From Chromatium weissei (lineage in GTDB: Bacteria; Pseudomonadota; Gammaproteobacteria; Chromatiales; Chromatiaceae), in NCBI RefSeq assembly GCF_016583765.1, contig NZ_NRRR01000002.1, positions 271,302 to 335,301 of the forward strand: a DNA stretch of 64,000 nucleotides, given 5' to 3'. Position numbers and translations under genes: made by a program. The notes beneath the pieces were generated by a model. It was not told the DNA's origin. It worked only from the letters and a program-made list of their open reading frames with translations, and did no database searches. Positions 35,188-43,597 of this stretch are shown piece by piece. Numbering within the stretch: position 1 is the stretch's first letter; each line of letters opens with the position of its first letter.

Positions 35188-37968
35188 ATGCCACTCTCTT
35201 GGAATGAAATTAAAGACCGAGCTTTACAATTCTCGCGTGAATGGGCAACCGAATGTTCAGAAGATGCAGAAGCGAAATCATTCTGGGATGGATTTTTTAA
35301 TATCTTCGGCGTGAGTCGACGACGAATTGCCAGCTTTGAACAGCGCGTGAAACAAATTGATGGACGCACGGGTTATATTGATTTGCTGTGGAAAGGCAAA
35401 TTATTGATTGAACACAAATCACGCGGCAAAAGTTTAGATCGTGCGCATACGCAGGCAACTGATTATTTTCACGGATTAAAAGAACGCGAATTGCCGCGTT
35501 ATCTTTTGGTGTGCGATTTTGCGCGCTTTCGTTTATACGATTTAGAAGATGACGTGCAACACGAGTTTTTATTGGCAGAATTGGTGAATCACGTTCATTT
35601 GTTTGGCTTTATGGCGGGTTATCAAACCGTTGCTTATAAAGAGCAAGACCCAATCAATGTGAAGGCTGCCGAGCGCATGGGTTTATTGCATGATCAATTA
35701 AAAACGATTGGTTATGATGGTCATGCGTTGGAAGTGTATTTGGTGCGGCTGGTGTTTTGTTTATTTGCCGAGCACACCGGCATTTTTGAAGTGAATCAAT
35801 TTCAGGATTTAATTGAACAGCGTACTGCTGAAGATGGACAGGATTTGGCGCAGTGGCTGGCAAATTGTTTTGAAGTATTGAATACGCCAGAGAATAAACG
35901 TTTAACTCATCTTGATGCGCAACTAGCGGCGTTTCCTTATATCAATGGTCATTTGTTTTCCGAGCGGTTACCAATCGCTGCTTTCAATCGAGACATGCGC
36001 GAGTTGTTATTAGAAAATTGCGCATTGGATTGGGGGCGCATTTCTCCGGCGATTTTTGGCGCGTTGTTTCAATCGGTGATGAATGCTGAAGAACGTCGTC
36101 ATCTCGGTGCGCATTACACTTCAGAAACCAACATTTTGAAATTGATTAAGCCGCTTTTTTTGGATGAGTTGCGGGCTGAATTTGAGCGCGTGAAACGGCA
36201 GAGTAAAAGCAAATTGTTTGCATTTCAAAAAAAGCTCGCCGATTTAACTTTTCTTGATCCAGCGTGCGGTTGTGGCAACTTTTTAGTCATTGCCTATCGA
36301 GAATTACGCTTACTCGAATTAGATGTTTTGCGAGTGCTGTTTGGTCAGACTAAAGATTTATCTATCGGCGTGGGCGAGTTTAACATTCAATGTAATGTCA
36401 ATCAGTTTTATGGCATTGAAATTGAGGAATTTCCGGCGCAAATTGCACAAACTGCTTTATGGTTGATGGATCACCAAATGAATCAATTGGCTTCCAAAGA
36501 ATTTGGCGTAAACTATTTGCGTATTCCTTTGACGCATTCTGCCACCATTAAACATGGAAATGCTTTGCAATTGGATTGGCGTGAGGTCTGTCCTTACGCC
36601 AATTTTATTATTAGCAATCCACCATTTATTGGTAAAAACTTTCGTAATTCACAACAAAGCAATGATTTGGAAAAGGTTTTTACGATCACGCTACAATTGC
36701 CGCCAGTGAAGTTATACAGAAGTCTTGATTTTGTGTGCGCATGGTATTACACCGCCGCTGCATATATGAAAACTAATCCAAAAACGCAAACAGCATTTGT
36801 AAGTACAAATAGTATTACGCAAGGTGAGCAAGTTGCTATTTTATGGCAACCATTATTAGATACTGGATTTTGCATTAATTTTGCACATCGCACTTTTAGC
36901 TGGGCAAATGAAGCTAAAGGCAATGCGGCAGTGCATGTCGTGATTATTGGTTTTGCACTGTTTTCTGCGCCTGTTAAAACGCTATATTTTTATGAAGACA
37001 TTAAAGGTGAAGCCCAAGCATTATCAGCAAATAATATCAATCCTTACTTGTTAGATGCACCAAACGTGATAGTGACCACACGAAAAAATCCGCTGTGTTC
37101 ATCAGCTCCTGTTATGACAAGAGGTAGTCAACCAACAGACGGTGGTTATTTGTTGCTTAATCAACAAGAAAAAGACGATCTCATTAAACAGGAACCACAG
37201 GCAACAAAGTACATTAAGCCATTTTCAATGGGTGACGAGTTTATCAATCAAATTCCACGCTATTGTTTATGGTTGGTTGATTGTTCTCCCACTGAATTGC
37301 GACAAATGCCCGCCGTGTTACAGCGCATAAAAGCGGTTAAAGCGATGCGATTAGCCAGCAATAAAGCGGCAACACGAGATTGGGCTAATAAACCAATGCT
37401 TTTTACAGAAACACGTCAACCAGTTAAAGGACATTACTTAGCTTTGCCGCGTGTTTCTTCTGAAAATCGTCAATATGTACCTATTGGTTTTTTACCTTAT
37501 ACGCATATTGCGGGCGATAAATTGCAAATTATTCCAGATGCTACAATTTATCATTTTGGAATTATAACAAGTGTTATGCACAACGCTTGGATGCGTGCTA
37601 CTTGTGGACGATTGGAAAGTCGCTACAGTTATTCTGCAAAAATTGTTTACAATAATTTTCCGTGGCCGGAATCAATTAGTGATAAACAGCGCGAGAAAAT
37701 AGAACAAGCAGCGCAGATTGTATTAGATGCGCGGGCGCAATCGCCGAATGCGTCGCTGGCGACGTTATACAATCCGCTGACCATGCCACCCGAATTAGTG
37801 AAAGCGCATCGTCAATTAGATCGCGCTGTTGATGCTGCGTATTCAAAACAGAAGTTCACTGGCGATACGGATCGCGTGGCTTTTCTATTCGAGCGGTATC
37901 AAAAATTGGTTGCACCCTTTGATTCGCAACCAACACAACCAGCGAAACGGCGAAAACGTATTTCATAA
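35188..37968 (+). CDS. MmeI-like type IIL restriction-modification enzyme
   Basis: 926 residues, near the ~920 of MmeI. An N-terminal nuclease-like domain has GYIDLLWKGKLLIEHKSRGKS (PD-(D/E)xK pattern, D...EHK). A helical spacer is followed by an N6-adenine methyltransferase with motif I LDPACGCGNFLVIAYREL and motif IV FIISNPPFIGKNF, then a target-recognition domain and C-terminal helices. Enzymes of this family cut and methylate with one polypeptide, so no separate methylase gene is needed, and none is seen. It starts 2 bp after tonB. Both catalytic centres look intact. Such genes are often gained by transfer. Confidence 0.88.
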   Translation: MPLSWNEIKDRALQFSREWATECSEDAEAKSFWDGFFNIFGVSRRRIASFEQRVKQIDGRTGYIDLLWKGKLLIEHKSRGKSLDRAHTQATDYFHGLKERELPRYLLVCDFARFRLYDLEDDVQHEFLLAELVNHVHLFGFMAGYQTVAYKEQDPINVKAAERMGLLHDQLKTIGYDGHALEVYLVRLVFCLFAEHTGIFEVNQFQDLIEQRTAEDGQDLAQWLANCFEVLNTPENKRLTHLDAQLAAFPYINGHLFSERLPIAAFNRDMRELLLENCALDWGRISPAIFGALFQSVMNAEERRHLGAHYTSETNILKLIKPLFLDELRAEFERVKRQSKSKLFAFQKKLADLTFLDPACGCGNFLVIAYRELRLLELDVLRVLFGQTKDLSIGVGEFNIQCNVNQFYGIEIEEFPAQIAQTALWLMDHQMNQLASKEFGVNYLRIPLTHSATIKHGNALQLDWREVCPYANFIISNPPFIGKNFRNSQQSNDLEKVFTITLQLPPVKLYRSLDFVCAWYYTAAAYMKTNPKTQTAFVSTNSITQGEQVAILWQPLLDTGFCINFAHRTFSWANEAKGNAAVHVVIIGFALFSAPVKTLYFYEDIKGEAQALSANNINPYLLDAPNVIVTTRKNPLCSSAPVMTRGSQPTDGGYLLLNQQEKDDLIKQEPQATKYIKPFSMGDEFINQIPRYCLWLVDCSPTELRQMPAVLQRIKAVKAMRLASNKAATRDWANKPMLFTETRQPVKGHYLALPRVSSENRQYVPIGFLPYTHIAGDKLQIIPDATIYHFGIITSVMHNAWMRATCGRLESRYSYSAKIVYNNFPWPESISDKQREKIEQAAQIVLDARAQSPNASLATLYNPLTMPPELVKAHRQLDRAVDAAYSKQKFTGDTDRVAFLFERYQKLVAPFDSQPTQPAKRRKRIS

Positions 37969-38023
37969 AGTCGTTCACTGTTTTCATTAGATTGAGAACG
38001 GTTTTTAATCAGAGGATTGAATC

Positions 38024-38899
38024 ATGTTTAATAAAATGCTTTTTGTGCTGCCGTTCATTGCACTTTTTGCATTCACTGTGAATGCGCAATCGGCATCTGA
38101 ACCCGTCACCGGAATGGTGCTTTCGGCAGAGGTGGTGTTGTCAGTGGACACGCAATTGCCGGGCGGAATGGTGTTGCCAGCCGGAACGGTATTGCCGGCG
38201 GGTACGGTGTTGCCAGCCGGAACGATTTTGCCGTTGTCGACGCCAATTGCCGCCGATGCCGCTGTTGATGAAGACGTTGCGGCGGATGTCACGGAGGAGG
38301 TGAATGAGATGCCTGAAGCGCCAGCGATTCCGCCAGTCTCGCCATCCGCGCCGGTGTCGGAGCCAAGTCTGTCGACGGTTTTGCCGCGCACGGTGAAGCT
38401 GCCAGCCGTTGATTTGAAATCGCATGTCGTGCCGCCGTTGACCGTGCCGACCGAAACCGAAGCGACGAAAGCGGAGACGACAGAATCCGAATCGGCAGCG
38501 GTGGAAAACGCGCAACCCAGCGCCAGCGATGATGAGGTTGAAACGACGGATGAGGTTTCTGGTGAAACGCCGGGAGTGCCCTACGTCAGTGGCGGAATTG
38601 GTGCTTCAGAGCGCGAGGAAATGTTGCAAATCAAAGCCAATTACAATCTGCATTTGCTGTTTGCGGAGCAGGGTTCGGGCGCGTATTTGGCAGATGTGCG
38701 CGTGCGCATTGCGGATCACACGGGAACCACCTTGCTGGCTGCGGTCGCCAACGGGCCGTGGTTTTACGCCAAACTCGCGCCCGGTCACTATCGATTATCC
38801 GTCGATAAAGCTGGGCAGCCGCAAAGCCGTGAAATCGATCTTCCGGCACAAGCGGCGTTGCAAGTGGCGTTTTACTGGTCGGCATCCATTCTGCGTTAG
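38024..38899 (+). CDS. Secreted repeat protein of unknown function
   Basis: 291 residues. The signal peptide is MFNKMLFVLPFIALFAFTVNA. Residues ~35-70 contain a hexapeptide repeat of PAGTVL type (three to four copies), then a long acidic Thr/Pro/Glu-rich region. The C-terminal domain (~200-290: EMLQIKANYNLHLLFAEQGSGA, VRIADHTGTTLLAAVANG, YAKLAPGHYRLSVDKAGQPQ) resembles a carboxypeptidase-regulatory-like or Ig-like beta sandwich. No function can be assigned. It overlaps the convergent gspD stop by 4 bp. Confidence 0.75.
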   Translation: MFNKMLFVLPFIALFAFTVNAQSASEPVTGMVLSAEVVLSVDTQLPGGMVLPAGTVLPAGTVLPAGTILPLSTPIAADAAVDEDVAADVTEEVNEMPEAPAIPPVSPSAPVSEPSLSTVLPRTVKLPAVDLKSHVVPPLTVPTETEATKAETTESESAAVENAQPSASDDEVETTDEVSGETPGVPYVSGGIGASEREEMLQIKANYNLHLLFAEQGSGAYLADVRVRIADHTGTTLLAAVANGPWFYAKLAPGHYRLSVDKAGQPQSREIDLPAQAALQVAFYWSASILR

Positions 38900-41106
38900 A
38901 ACTTCGTTTTCAATCCGCGCACCTTGCTGCGGAAATCCTCAGTCACTGCATCAATGTCCTGATCGCTCGACATCACCTTGGGTGTCAGGACAACCACCAA
39001 TTCGGTGCGATTTGCGCCTTTGGAACGTTCTCCGAACAGTGCGCCGACGACTGGCAACTGATACAGCCCCGGAATGCCCTGTTTACCGTCGCTGCGTTGA
39101 TCTTGAATCAAACCACCGAGCACCACCGCCTGATTGGAGCGCACGGCAACGACACTGGTAATGTTGCGCGTTTGAAAGGTCGGCGAATCCAGCGAAGAAC
39201 TGTCGGTTTTCGCCACCGTGCTAACTTCCTGCTCGATCTCCATTTGCACCAAACCGCCCGGCGTGACTCGCGGTCTCACCTTCAGCATCACGCCAGTCTT
39301 TTTGTATTCGATGCTGTTAATTAACCGATCTGTGTCCGTCGTCGTGCTCTGCTGCTGCGTCGTCGCCACCGGCACCTCTTGCCCGACTTGAATCGTCGCC
39401 GTTTGATTATCCATCACCATGATCGACGGCGATGACAGCACGTTCACCAGATTTTCCCCAGCCAACGCACTCAACGTCGCTCGAATGGCGGTTGGACTAG
39501 ATAACACCGTCCAATTGAAACCCGGAAAAGCTTTGTTAATTCCCGACTTTTCGCCGTCAAGCAGATTGCCATCCAGTGAAATGTTGCTCTGTCCTTTAGC
39601 CGCAGTGCCGAATAATTCCCACTGCACGCCGTATTGCAGATTGCCCGCCAGCGTAATTTCCACAATCGTCGCCTCCACCAACACCTGCAACGGCACGATG
39701 TCGAGCTGTTTGAGCGCATCGAGAATCTTTTTGAAATCACGCGGATTGGAGCGCACGAGCAGCGAATTATTCACTTCATCCGCAACGATGCTGACGCTGG
39801 ACGACATTTCGATTTCCCGCGCTGATGCTGTGGCTGGACGCTCCGCCGATGTGCTGTTTGTTTCCGTCGTGTCAGTCGCGTTGCCGTCGGTTTTCTTTTT
39901 GGAGCTGATGCTGGAACGCTGCAAATTGGGTGCGATACTGCCCGCCGTTTTATTCCGCTCGCGGTCATCGGCATTGCCAAACAAATTCGACAAAATTTCC
40001 GACAACGCCGTTGCATCACCGTGTTTCACGCGATAGACAAACAGCCGTTCCGACGCATCACCGCTGGCTTCTGCCAAATCCAGCCGTTCAATCCAATTTT
40101 TCATTTGTTGAATGTAACGCTCCTGCGGCGACACCACGAGCAGCGCGTTGGCACTTTCCACCGGCACAAAACGGAATAAACCTTTCAATGGACTGGTTCC
40201 ACCTTCATCGGTCAGCAGCGCCTGCAACTGCGTCACCACATCGTTGGCTTTTGCAAATTCCAGTACGAAAAAGCCGACCGACAATCCCGACATCCAATCG
40301 ACATCGAACACGCGAATGGTTTCCAGCACATTGCCCATTTCCGAGCTGGTTCCGGCAATTAACAACAGATTACGCAGCGGATCGACGCGAATCACGCTGC
40401 CTTCCGGCACCAGCGGCTGCAAAATACTGCTCATTTCCTCCGCGCCGATGTAGCGCAACGGCACGATTTGAATGCTGTAACCGGATGGCAGCGAACGATT
40501 CGAATCGCCGAGCTGAGAAACGACCTTGCCCTGCATCGCATTGGTGACGGGAACCACGTCGTAGCTGTCATCGGGTTGCGTCACCAGCGCCGCGTTATTC
40601 ATGCGCAGCAGCGTTTCAAGCGTTGACAACAGATGCTCGCGGCGCAATGGACGACCGGTTTGCAACGACACCGTGCCCTGCACACCCGAATGCAAGCGGT
40701 AATTCACTCTGAGCAAATCACCGAGCACCACCTTGACCACTTCTCGAATATCCGTGCCGTCAAAATTCAGCGTCACATCGCCGGGCGTGGTGTCGACGCG
40801 TGGCGGCGTGACCTTGCGCAAAAAACTTCCGCTGCCCTTTTGAATCGAAGTTGTTGTTTTTGCAGCATCATCACGCCCCAGCGCAATCGTCTCCGCATTC
40901 ACACCGCCGCGATTTTTGAAGGCATCACGTTTTTGATTTTCCATCGCACCGATCAAATGCCCTTGCGAATTTTTGTCCGTCACGCGCACGGTCGGATCCC
41001 ACAATCCGCGTTCACAGCCGACCAACACCAGCAAGCCGCTCAATAACATCAGCATTTTTAGACGGCGCTTCGCGCCAGCGGCATTCAGAAACAACATGAG
41101 TGACAT
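38896..41106 (-). CDS. gspD: Type II secretion outer-membrane secretin GspD (lipoprotein form)
   Basis: About 736 residues. The signal LMLLSGLLVLVGC ends in a lipobox cysteine, so it is a predicted lipoprotein, as known for Xanthomonas XpsD. Three to four N domains follow (VTLNFDGTDIREVVKVVLGDLL; VPLRYIGAEEMSSILQPLV), then the secretin domain with VEATIVEITLAGNLQYGVQWE, VLSSPSIMVMDNQTATIQVGQEVP and VVLGGLIQDQRSDGKQGIPGL. It forms the outer-membrane exit pore. Start: ATG at 41106 with AGGA upstream; a TTG at 41130 is in frame. Third gene of an M-N-D set. Confidence 0.94.
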   Translation of the reverse strand: MSLMLFLNAAGAKRRLKMLMLLSGLLVLVGCERGLWDPTVRVTDKNSQGHLIGAMENQKRDAFKNRGGVNAETIALGRDDAAKTTTSIQKGSGSFLRKVTPPRVDTTPGDVTLNFDGTDIREVVKVVLGDLLRVNYRLHSGVQGTVSLQTGRPLRREHLLSTLETLLRMNNAALVTQPDDSYDVVPVTNAMQGKVVSQLGDSNRSLPSGYSIQIVPLRYIGAEEMSSILQPLVPEGSVIRVDPLRNLLLIAGTSSEMGNVLETIRVFDVDWMSGLSVGFFVLEFAKANDVVTQLQALLTDEGGTSPLKGLFRFVPVESANALLVVSPQERYIQQMKNWIERLDLAEASGDASERLFVYRVKHGDATALSEILSNLFGNADDRERNKTAGSIAPNLQRSSISSKKKTDGNATDTTETNSTSAERPATASAREIEMSSSVSIVADEVNNSLLVRSNPRDFKKILDALKQLDIVPLQVLVEATIVEITLAGNLQYGVQWELFGTAAKGQSNISLDGNLLDGEKSGINKAFPGFNWTVLSSPTAIRATLSALAGENLVNVLSSPSIMVMDNQTATIQVGQEVPVATTQQQSTTTDTDRLINSIEYKKTGVMLKVRPRVTPGGLVQMEIEQEVSTVAKTDSSSLDSPTFQTRNITSVVAVRSNQAVVLGGLIQDQRSDGKQGIPGLYQLPVVGALFGERSKGANRTELVVVLTPKVMSSDQDIDAVTEDFRSKVRGLKTKF

Positions 41107-41134
41107 CACGCGAAACAATCCTATTTTCAATAAT

Positions 41135-41761
41135 TTAGCGTTCAGTCGCTGGCGATGGCGACGGTGGACGCGGAAATTGGCGGCGCGTGGGAACGGAGGC
41201 TGGTGCTGGTGACCGATTCATCGGTTTTGGCGGAGCTGGCGCGGCAGCCGGTGGCGGTGCGGGTGCGGGCGCGGATTTGCTGTAATCGCGCAATGTCAAC
41301 GCGTGTTCCTCACTCGCTCGCGCCAAAATCACCTGATCTTCCAAAATTTTTTGCACTGTCCATCCGTGCACCTCGTCACCCAAGCGCAATCGCCGCAACG
41401 TTGGCTGCGCCGAATCGCGCACCCATGCAGAAATCAGCGTCGGTGTCAGCATGATTGCCGTCAAATCCAGTGCATCCAAATCAACGTTCACTTCTGGCGC
41501 TGCGGCGGGTTCTGGCGGCATTTCCGGCGCGGGTTCGGGTTGACGATTGGGACGAAACAGCGGGCGCTCCAACAATTCAGCAAACTGTTCTTGATTCGGC
41601 GGCGCGGGCATTTGCAATTGCAACGGCACGTCCGGCATCGGTGAATTTGGTTCTGCACTGCTCGCCGAATGAAGCGGAATGAGCGGCGGTGGCCAGAAAT
41701 GCCATTGCCAGCCCAGCACTGTTGCCAATCCGACGATGATCAGCGCCAGCACTCCGCGCAT
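41135..41761 (-). CDS. Type II secretion GspC/XpsN-like protein
   Basis: About 208 residues. An N-terminal membrane helix (GVLALIIVGLATVLGWQWHF) and a Pro-rich stretch precede an HR-type domain (ERPLFRPNRQP..., LDLTAIMLTPTLISAWVRDSAQPTLRRLRLGDEVHGWTVQKI) like the homology region of GspC. The tail is Pro/Ala-rich. In Xanthomonas the gene order L-M-N-D places XpsN here as the functional GspC, linking the inner-membrane platform to the secretin. It overlaps gspM by TGATG (ATG at 41761; a GTG at 41764 is also in frame). Confidence 0.82.
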   Translation of the reverse strand: MRGVLALIIVGLATVLGWQWHFWPPPLIPLHSASSAEPNSPMPDVPLQLQMPAPPNQEQFAELLERPLFRPNRQPEPAPEMPPEPAAAPEVNVDLDALDLTAIMLTPTLISAWVRDSAQPTLRRLRLGDEVHGWTVQKILEDQVILARASEEHALTLRDYSKSAPAPAPPPAAAPAPPKPMNRSPAPASVPTRRQFPRPPSPSPATER

Positions 41762-42384
41762 CACGACCGTTTACCCGCCAGCACAAAACCCAAGATGTCC
41801 AATTGCAAGGTCAACTCTCCTGCCGGATTGGTCGGCGGCACCATTCCCGGGCGCGGTGGACGACCCGGTGGCTGCTCCGGCTCTGCTCGCGCACTGGAAC
41901 GCACCGAAAGCTGTTCCACAAATAACAGCGGTTGCGCCTGCGCCAATCGCTCCAACACCTCGCGCAACGTGCGCATTGTGCCTTGAATTTGTGTGCGTAC
42001 ACGCACTTGCGGCGGCATTTGGTTTTTATCCTCCGGCAACAACTGCGTACTGACTAAACGTCCCTCCGCCGCTGCAACGATGGTTTGCACCTGCGTTTGC
42101 AACTGCGCGCCGACCAGCGCGAGCGTGGGCGCTTTGAAATAAAACGGCTCCGCCGCATCGTGCTGTTGCGCCTGCGCCAATTCCGCTTTGAGCGCCGGCA
42201 ACGTTTGCATCAAACGTTGATAGTGCACCAACTGCGCGCTGCTGCTGGCAATGCGTTGATTCAAATCAGCAATTTCTGTTATCCACGGCAAGACCAAACC
42301 CGCACCGAGCGCCAGCACGAGCAGCAGCGCCAACGTCCACATTGCCGCACATCGATAGCGAATAGAAAACGGCATTAAGCGCAT
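41761..42384 (-). CDS. gspM: Type II secretion protein GspM, subtype b
   Basis: About 207 residues. A membrane helix (~10-33) is followed by a coiled segment (LNQRIASSSAQLVHYQRLMQTLPALKAELAQ) and a ferredoxin-like domain (TLALVGAQLQTQVQTIVAAAEGRLVSTQ, LREVLERLAQAQPLLFVEQLSV), matching T2SSM_b. It is part of the inner-membrane platform with GspL and GspF. Start: ATG at 42384 with GGTGA before it; a TTG at 42396 is in frame. Upstream lies an unrelated hydrolase gene, not gspL. Confidence 0.85.
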   Translation of the reverse strand: MRLMPFSIRYRCAAMWTLALLLVLALGAGLVLPWITEIADLNQRIASSSAQLVHYQRLMQTLPALKAELAQAQQHDAAEPFYFKAPTLALVGAQLQTQVQTIVAAAEGRLVSTQLLPEDKNQMPPQVRVRTQIQGTMRTLREVLERLAQAQPLLFVEQLSVRSSARAEPEQPPGRPPRPGMVPPTNPAGELTLQLDILGFVLAGKRS

Positions 42385-42457
42385 CAATTCACCCAATTTA
42401 ATGTGATTTTTTAATGATCAGTGCTCAATAGAAACGACGATTGCGACTGACCACTGT

Positions 42458-43177
42458 TTAATTCAATTCAATCACCCGCCCAACACCACCTTCAATAAAT
42501 TCCGCGCCGTATGCCGCACGAAAAGCAATTCGCGCTGCATCACCAGTACAATGCGTTGCTGCCACCTTTGATACACCAAATGCCTGCAATTGCGTAATGG
42601 CAGCAGCAATTGCCGCATCATCAGAATACATTAAATGAAAACCACCGATTGCCCAGCGCACCGGCTTATTCACAAAGGCTTGACTCTGCGCAACCAATTG
42701 CGCAATACCCGGATGCGAACAGCCACCAATCAACGCGAGCGAATCATTCACATTCAATAGCAACGCCTGTTCCGGTGGATCAGCAGCGAGCATTCCTGTT
42801 GAATAAATGTCTGGCGCGAATTCAAGGGGTTCATTGCCAACCACAATTAACCTGCGACATAACCCGCGTAAATCGTGAATAAGATGTTTAGAAAAACCCT
42901 CGTGAACAATCAGCGTCACATTAGAATTCAATTCTAAAATCGAATCCAAACCGCCGATATGATCCCAATGTGAATGCGATAAAAACACGGTATCAATTTC
43001 ACTGGAATCAATGCCCAAGGCGCGCATGTTCTTTAATAACACGCGCCCATTGCTGCCAGTATCAAATAGAATCGTTTGTGTCGAAGTGCGAATCAATGCC
43101 GCAAAGCCCCACAGCGTTTGCAGTTCGGGCAATCCCGCATAATTATCAAACAAAATCGTGACTGTCGTTGTGTGCAT
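42458..43177 (-). CDS. MBL-fold metallohydrolase (dihydropterin-synthase-like subfamily)
   Basis: 239 residues. The metal-binding motif HSHWDHIGGL follows TILFDTGSNGRVLLKNMRALGIDSSEIDTVFLS; further ligands appear in GGCSHPGIAQLV and ATHCTGDAA. The subfamily contains methanogen enzymes acting on RFA-phosphate and many proteins of unknown substrate. All metal ligands appear present. Own transcription unit; neighbours give no clue. Confidence 0.85.
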   Translation of the reverse strand: MHTTTVTILFDNYAGLPELQTLWGFAALIRTSTQTILFDTGSNGRVLLKNMRALGIDSSEIDTVFLSHSHWDHIGGLDSILELNSNVTLIVHEGFSKHLIHDLRGLCRRLIVVGNEPLEFAPDIYSTGMLAADPPEQALLLNVNDSLALIGGCSHPGIAQLVAQSQAFVNKPVRWAIGGFHLMYSDDAAIAAAITQLQAFGVSKVAATHCTGDAARIAFRAAYGAEFIEGGVGRVIELN

Positions 43178-43267
43178 AGCAATGACCTATTTAATCAAAA
43201 AGAAACCGCAAAATGAATCCATTTTGCGGTTAATCACATGCAGCAAAATCAATTAACGCTGCGTAAG

Positions 43268-43555
43268 TTAGTGATGCGCGATGTCCTTATCGGTAAATAA
43301 ATAATCTTTGAGTTCTTTATTGAAACTCGCATCGTTGCGCCGAATCCACTCCAGCACCATTGCCGCATGTTCCTTTTCTTCATCGCGGTTGTGCGCAAGA
43401 ATGGCTTTTAATTCCGCATCTTGACACGCATCGACGCGCTGATTGTACCAATCCACTGCTTCCAATTCTTCCATCAGTGAAACAATGGCGCGGTGCATAT
43501 CGCGGGTGGCAGCAGATAATTCTTCAATCGGTTCGTGATAACCTTCATTTGCCAT
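43268..43555 (-). CDS. Encapsulated-ferritin-like protein (EncFtn family)
   Basis: 95 residues, a two-helix ferritin half. MHRAIVSLMEELEAVDWYNQRVDACQD and AHNRDEEKEHAAMVLEWIRRND are near-identical in style to the EncFtn family, with metal-site candidates Glu29/Glu32, Trp36, Tyr37, Glu60 and His63. In other bacteria EncFtn makes an annular decamer inside an encapsulin shell and oxidises Fe(II). The product ends YLFTDKDIAHH, without an obvious encapsulin-targeting tail, and no encapsulin gene is next to it. Start: ATG at 43555; the longer frame covers a palindromic operator-like site. Confidence 0.88.
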   Translation of the reverse strand: MANEGYHEPIEELSAATRDMHRAIVSLMEELEAVDWYNQRVDACQDAELKAILAHNRDEEKEHAAMVLEWIRRNDASFNKELKDYLFTDKDIAHH

Positions 43556-43573
43556 TTTATGCGCTCCAATAAA

Positions 43574-43586
43574 GTGTAATTTACAC
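43574..43586. promoter_or_regulatory. Palindromic operator-like site before the ferritin-like gene
   Basis: GTGTAA-T-TTACAC is a perfect 6-bp inverted repeat with a one-base centre, 18 bp upstream of the ferritin-like ATG. The shape suits a dimeric regulator. It does not match the Fur consensus closely. Confidence 0.35.
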
Positions 43587-43597
43587 AAGGTGGTCAT

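Noticed and set aside
38082..39161. Plus-strand frames overlapping the repeat protein and gspD
   Set aside because: Shadows in alternative frames; the 38024 frame has a clear signal peptide and the gspD frame is certain.
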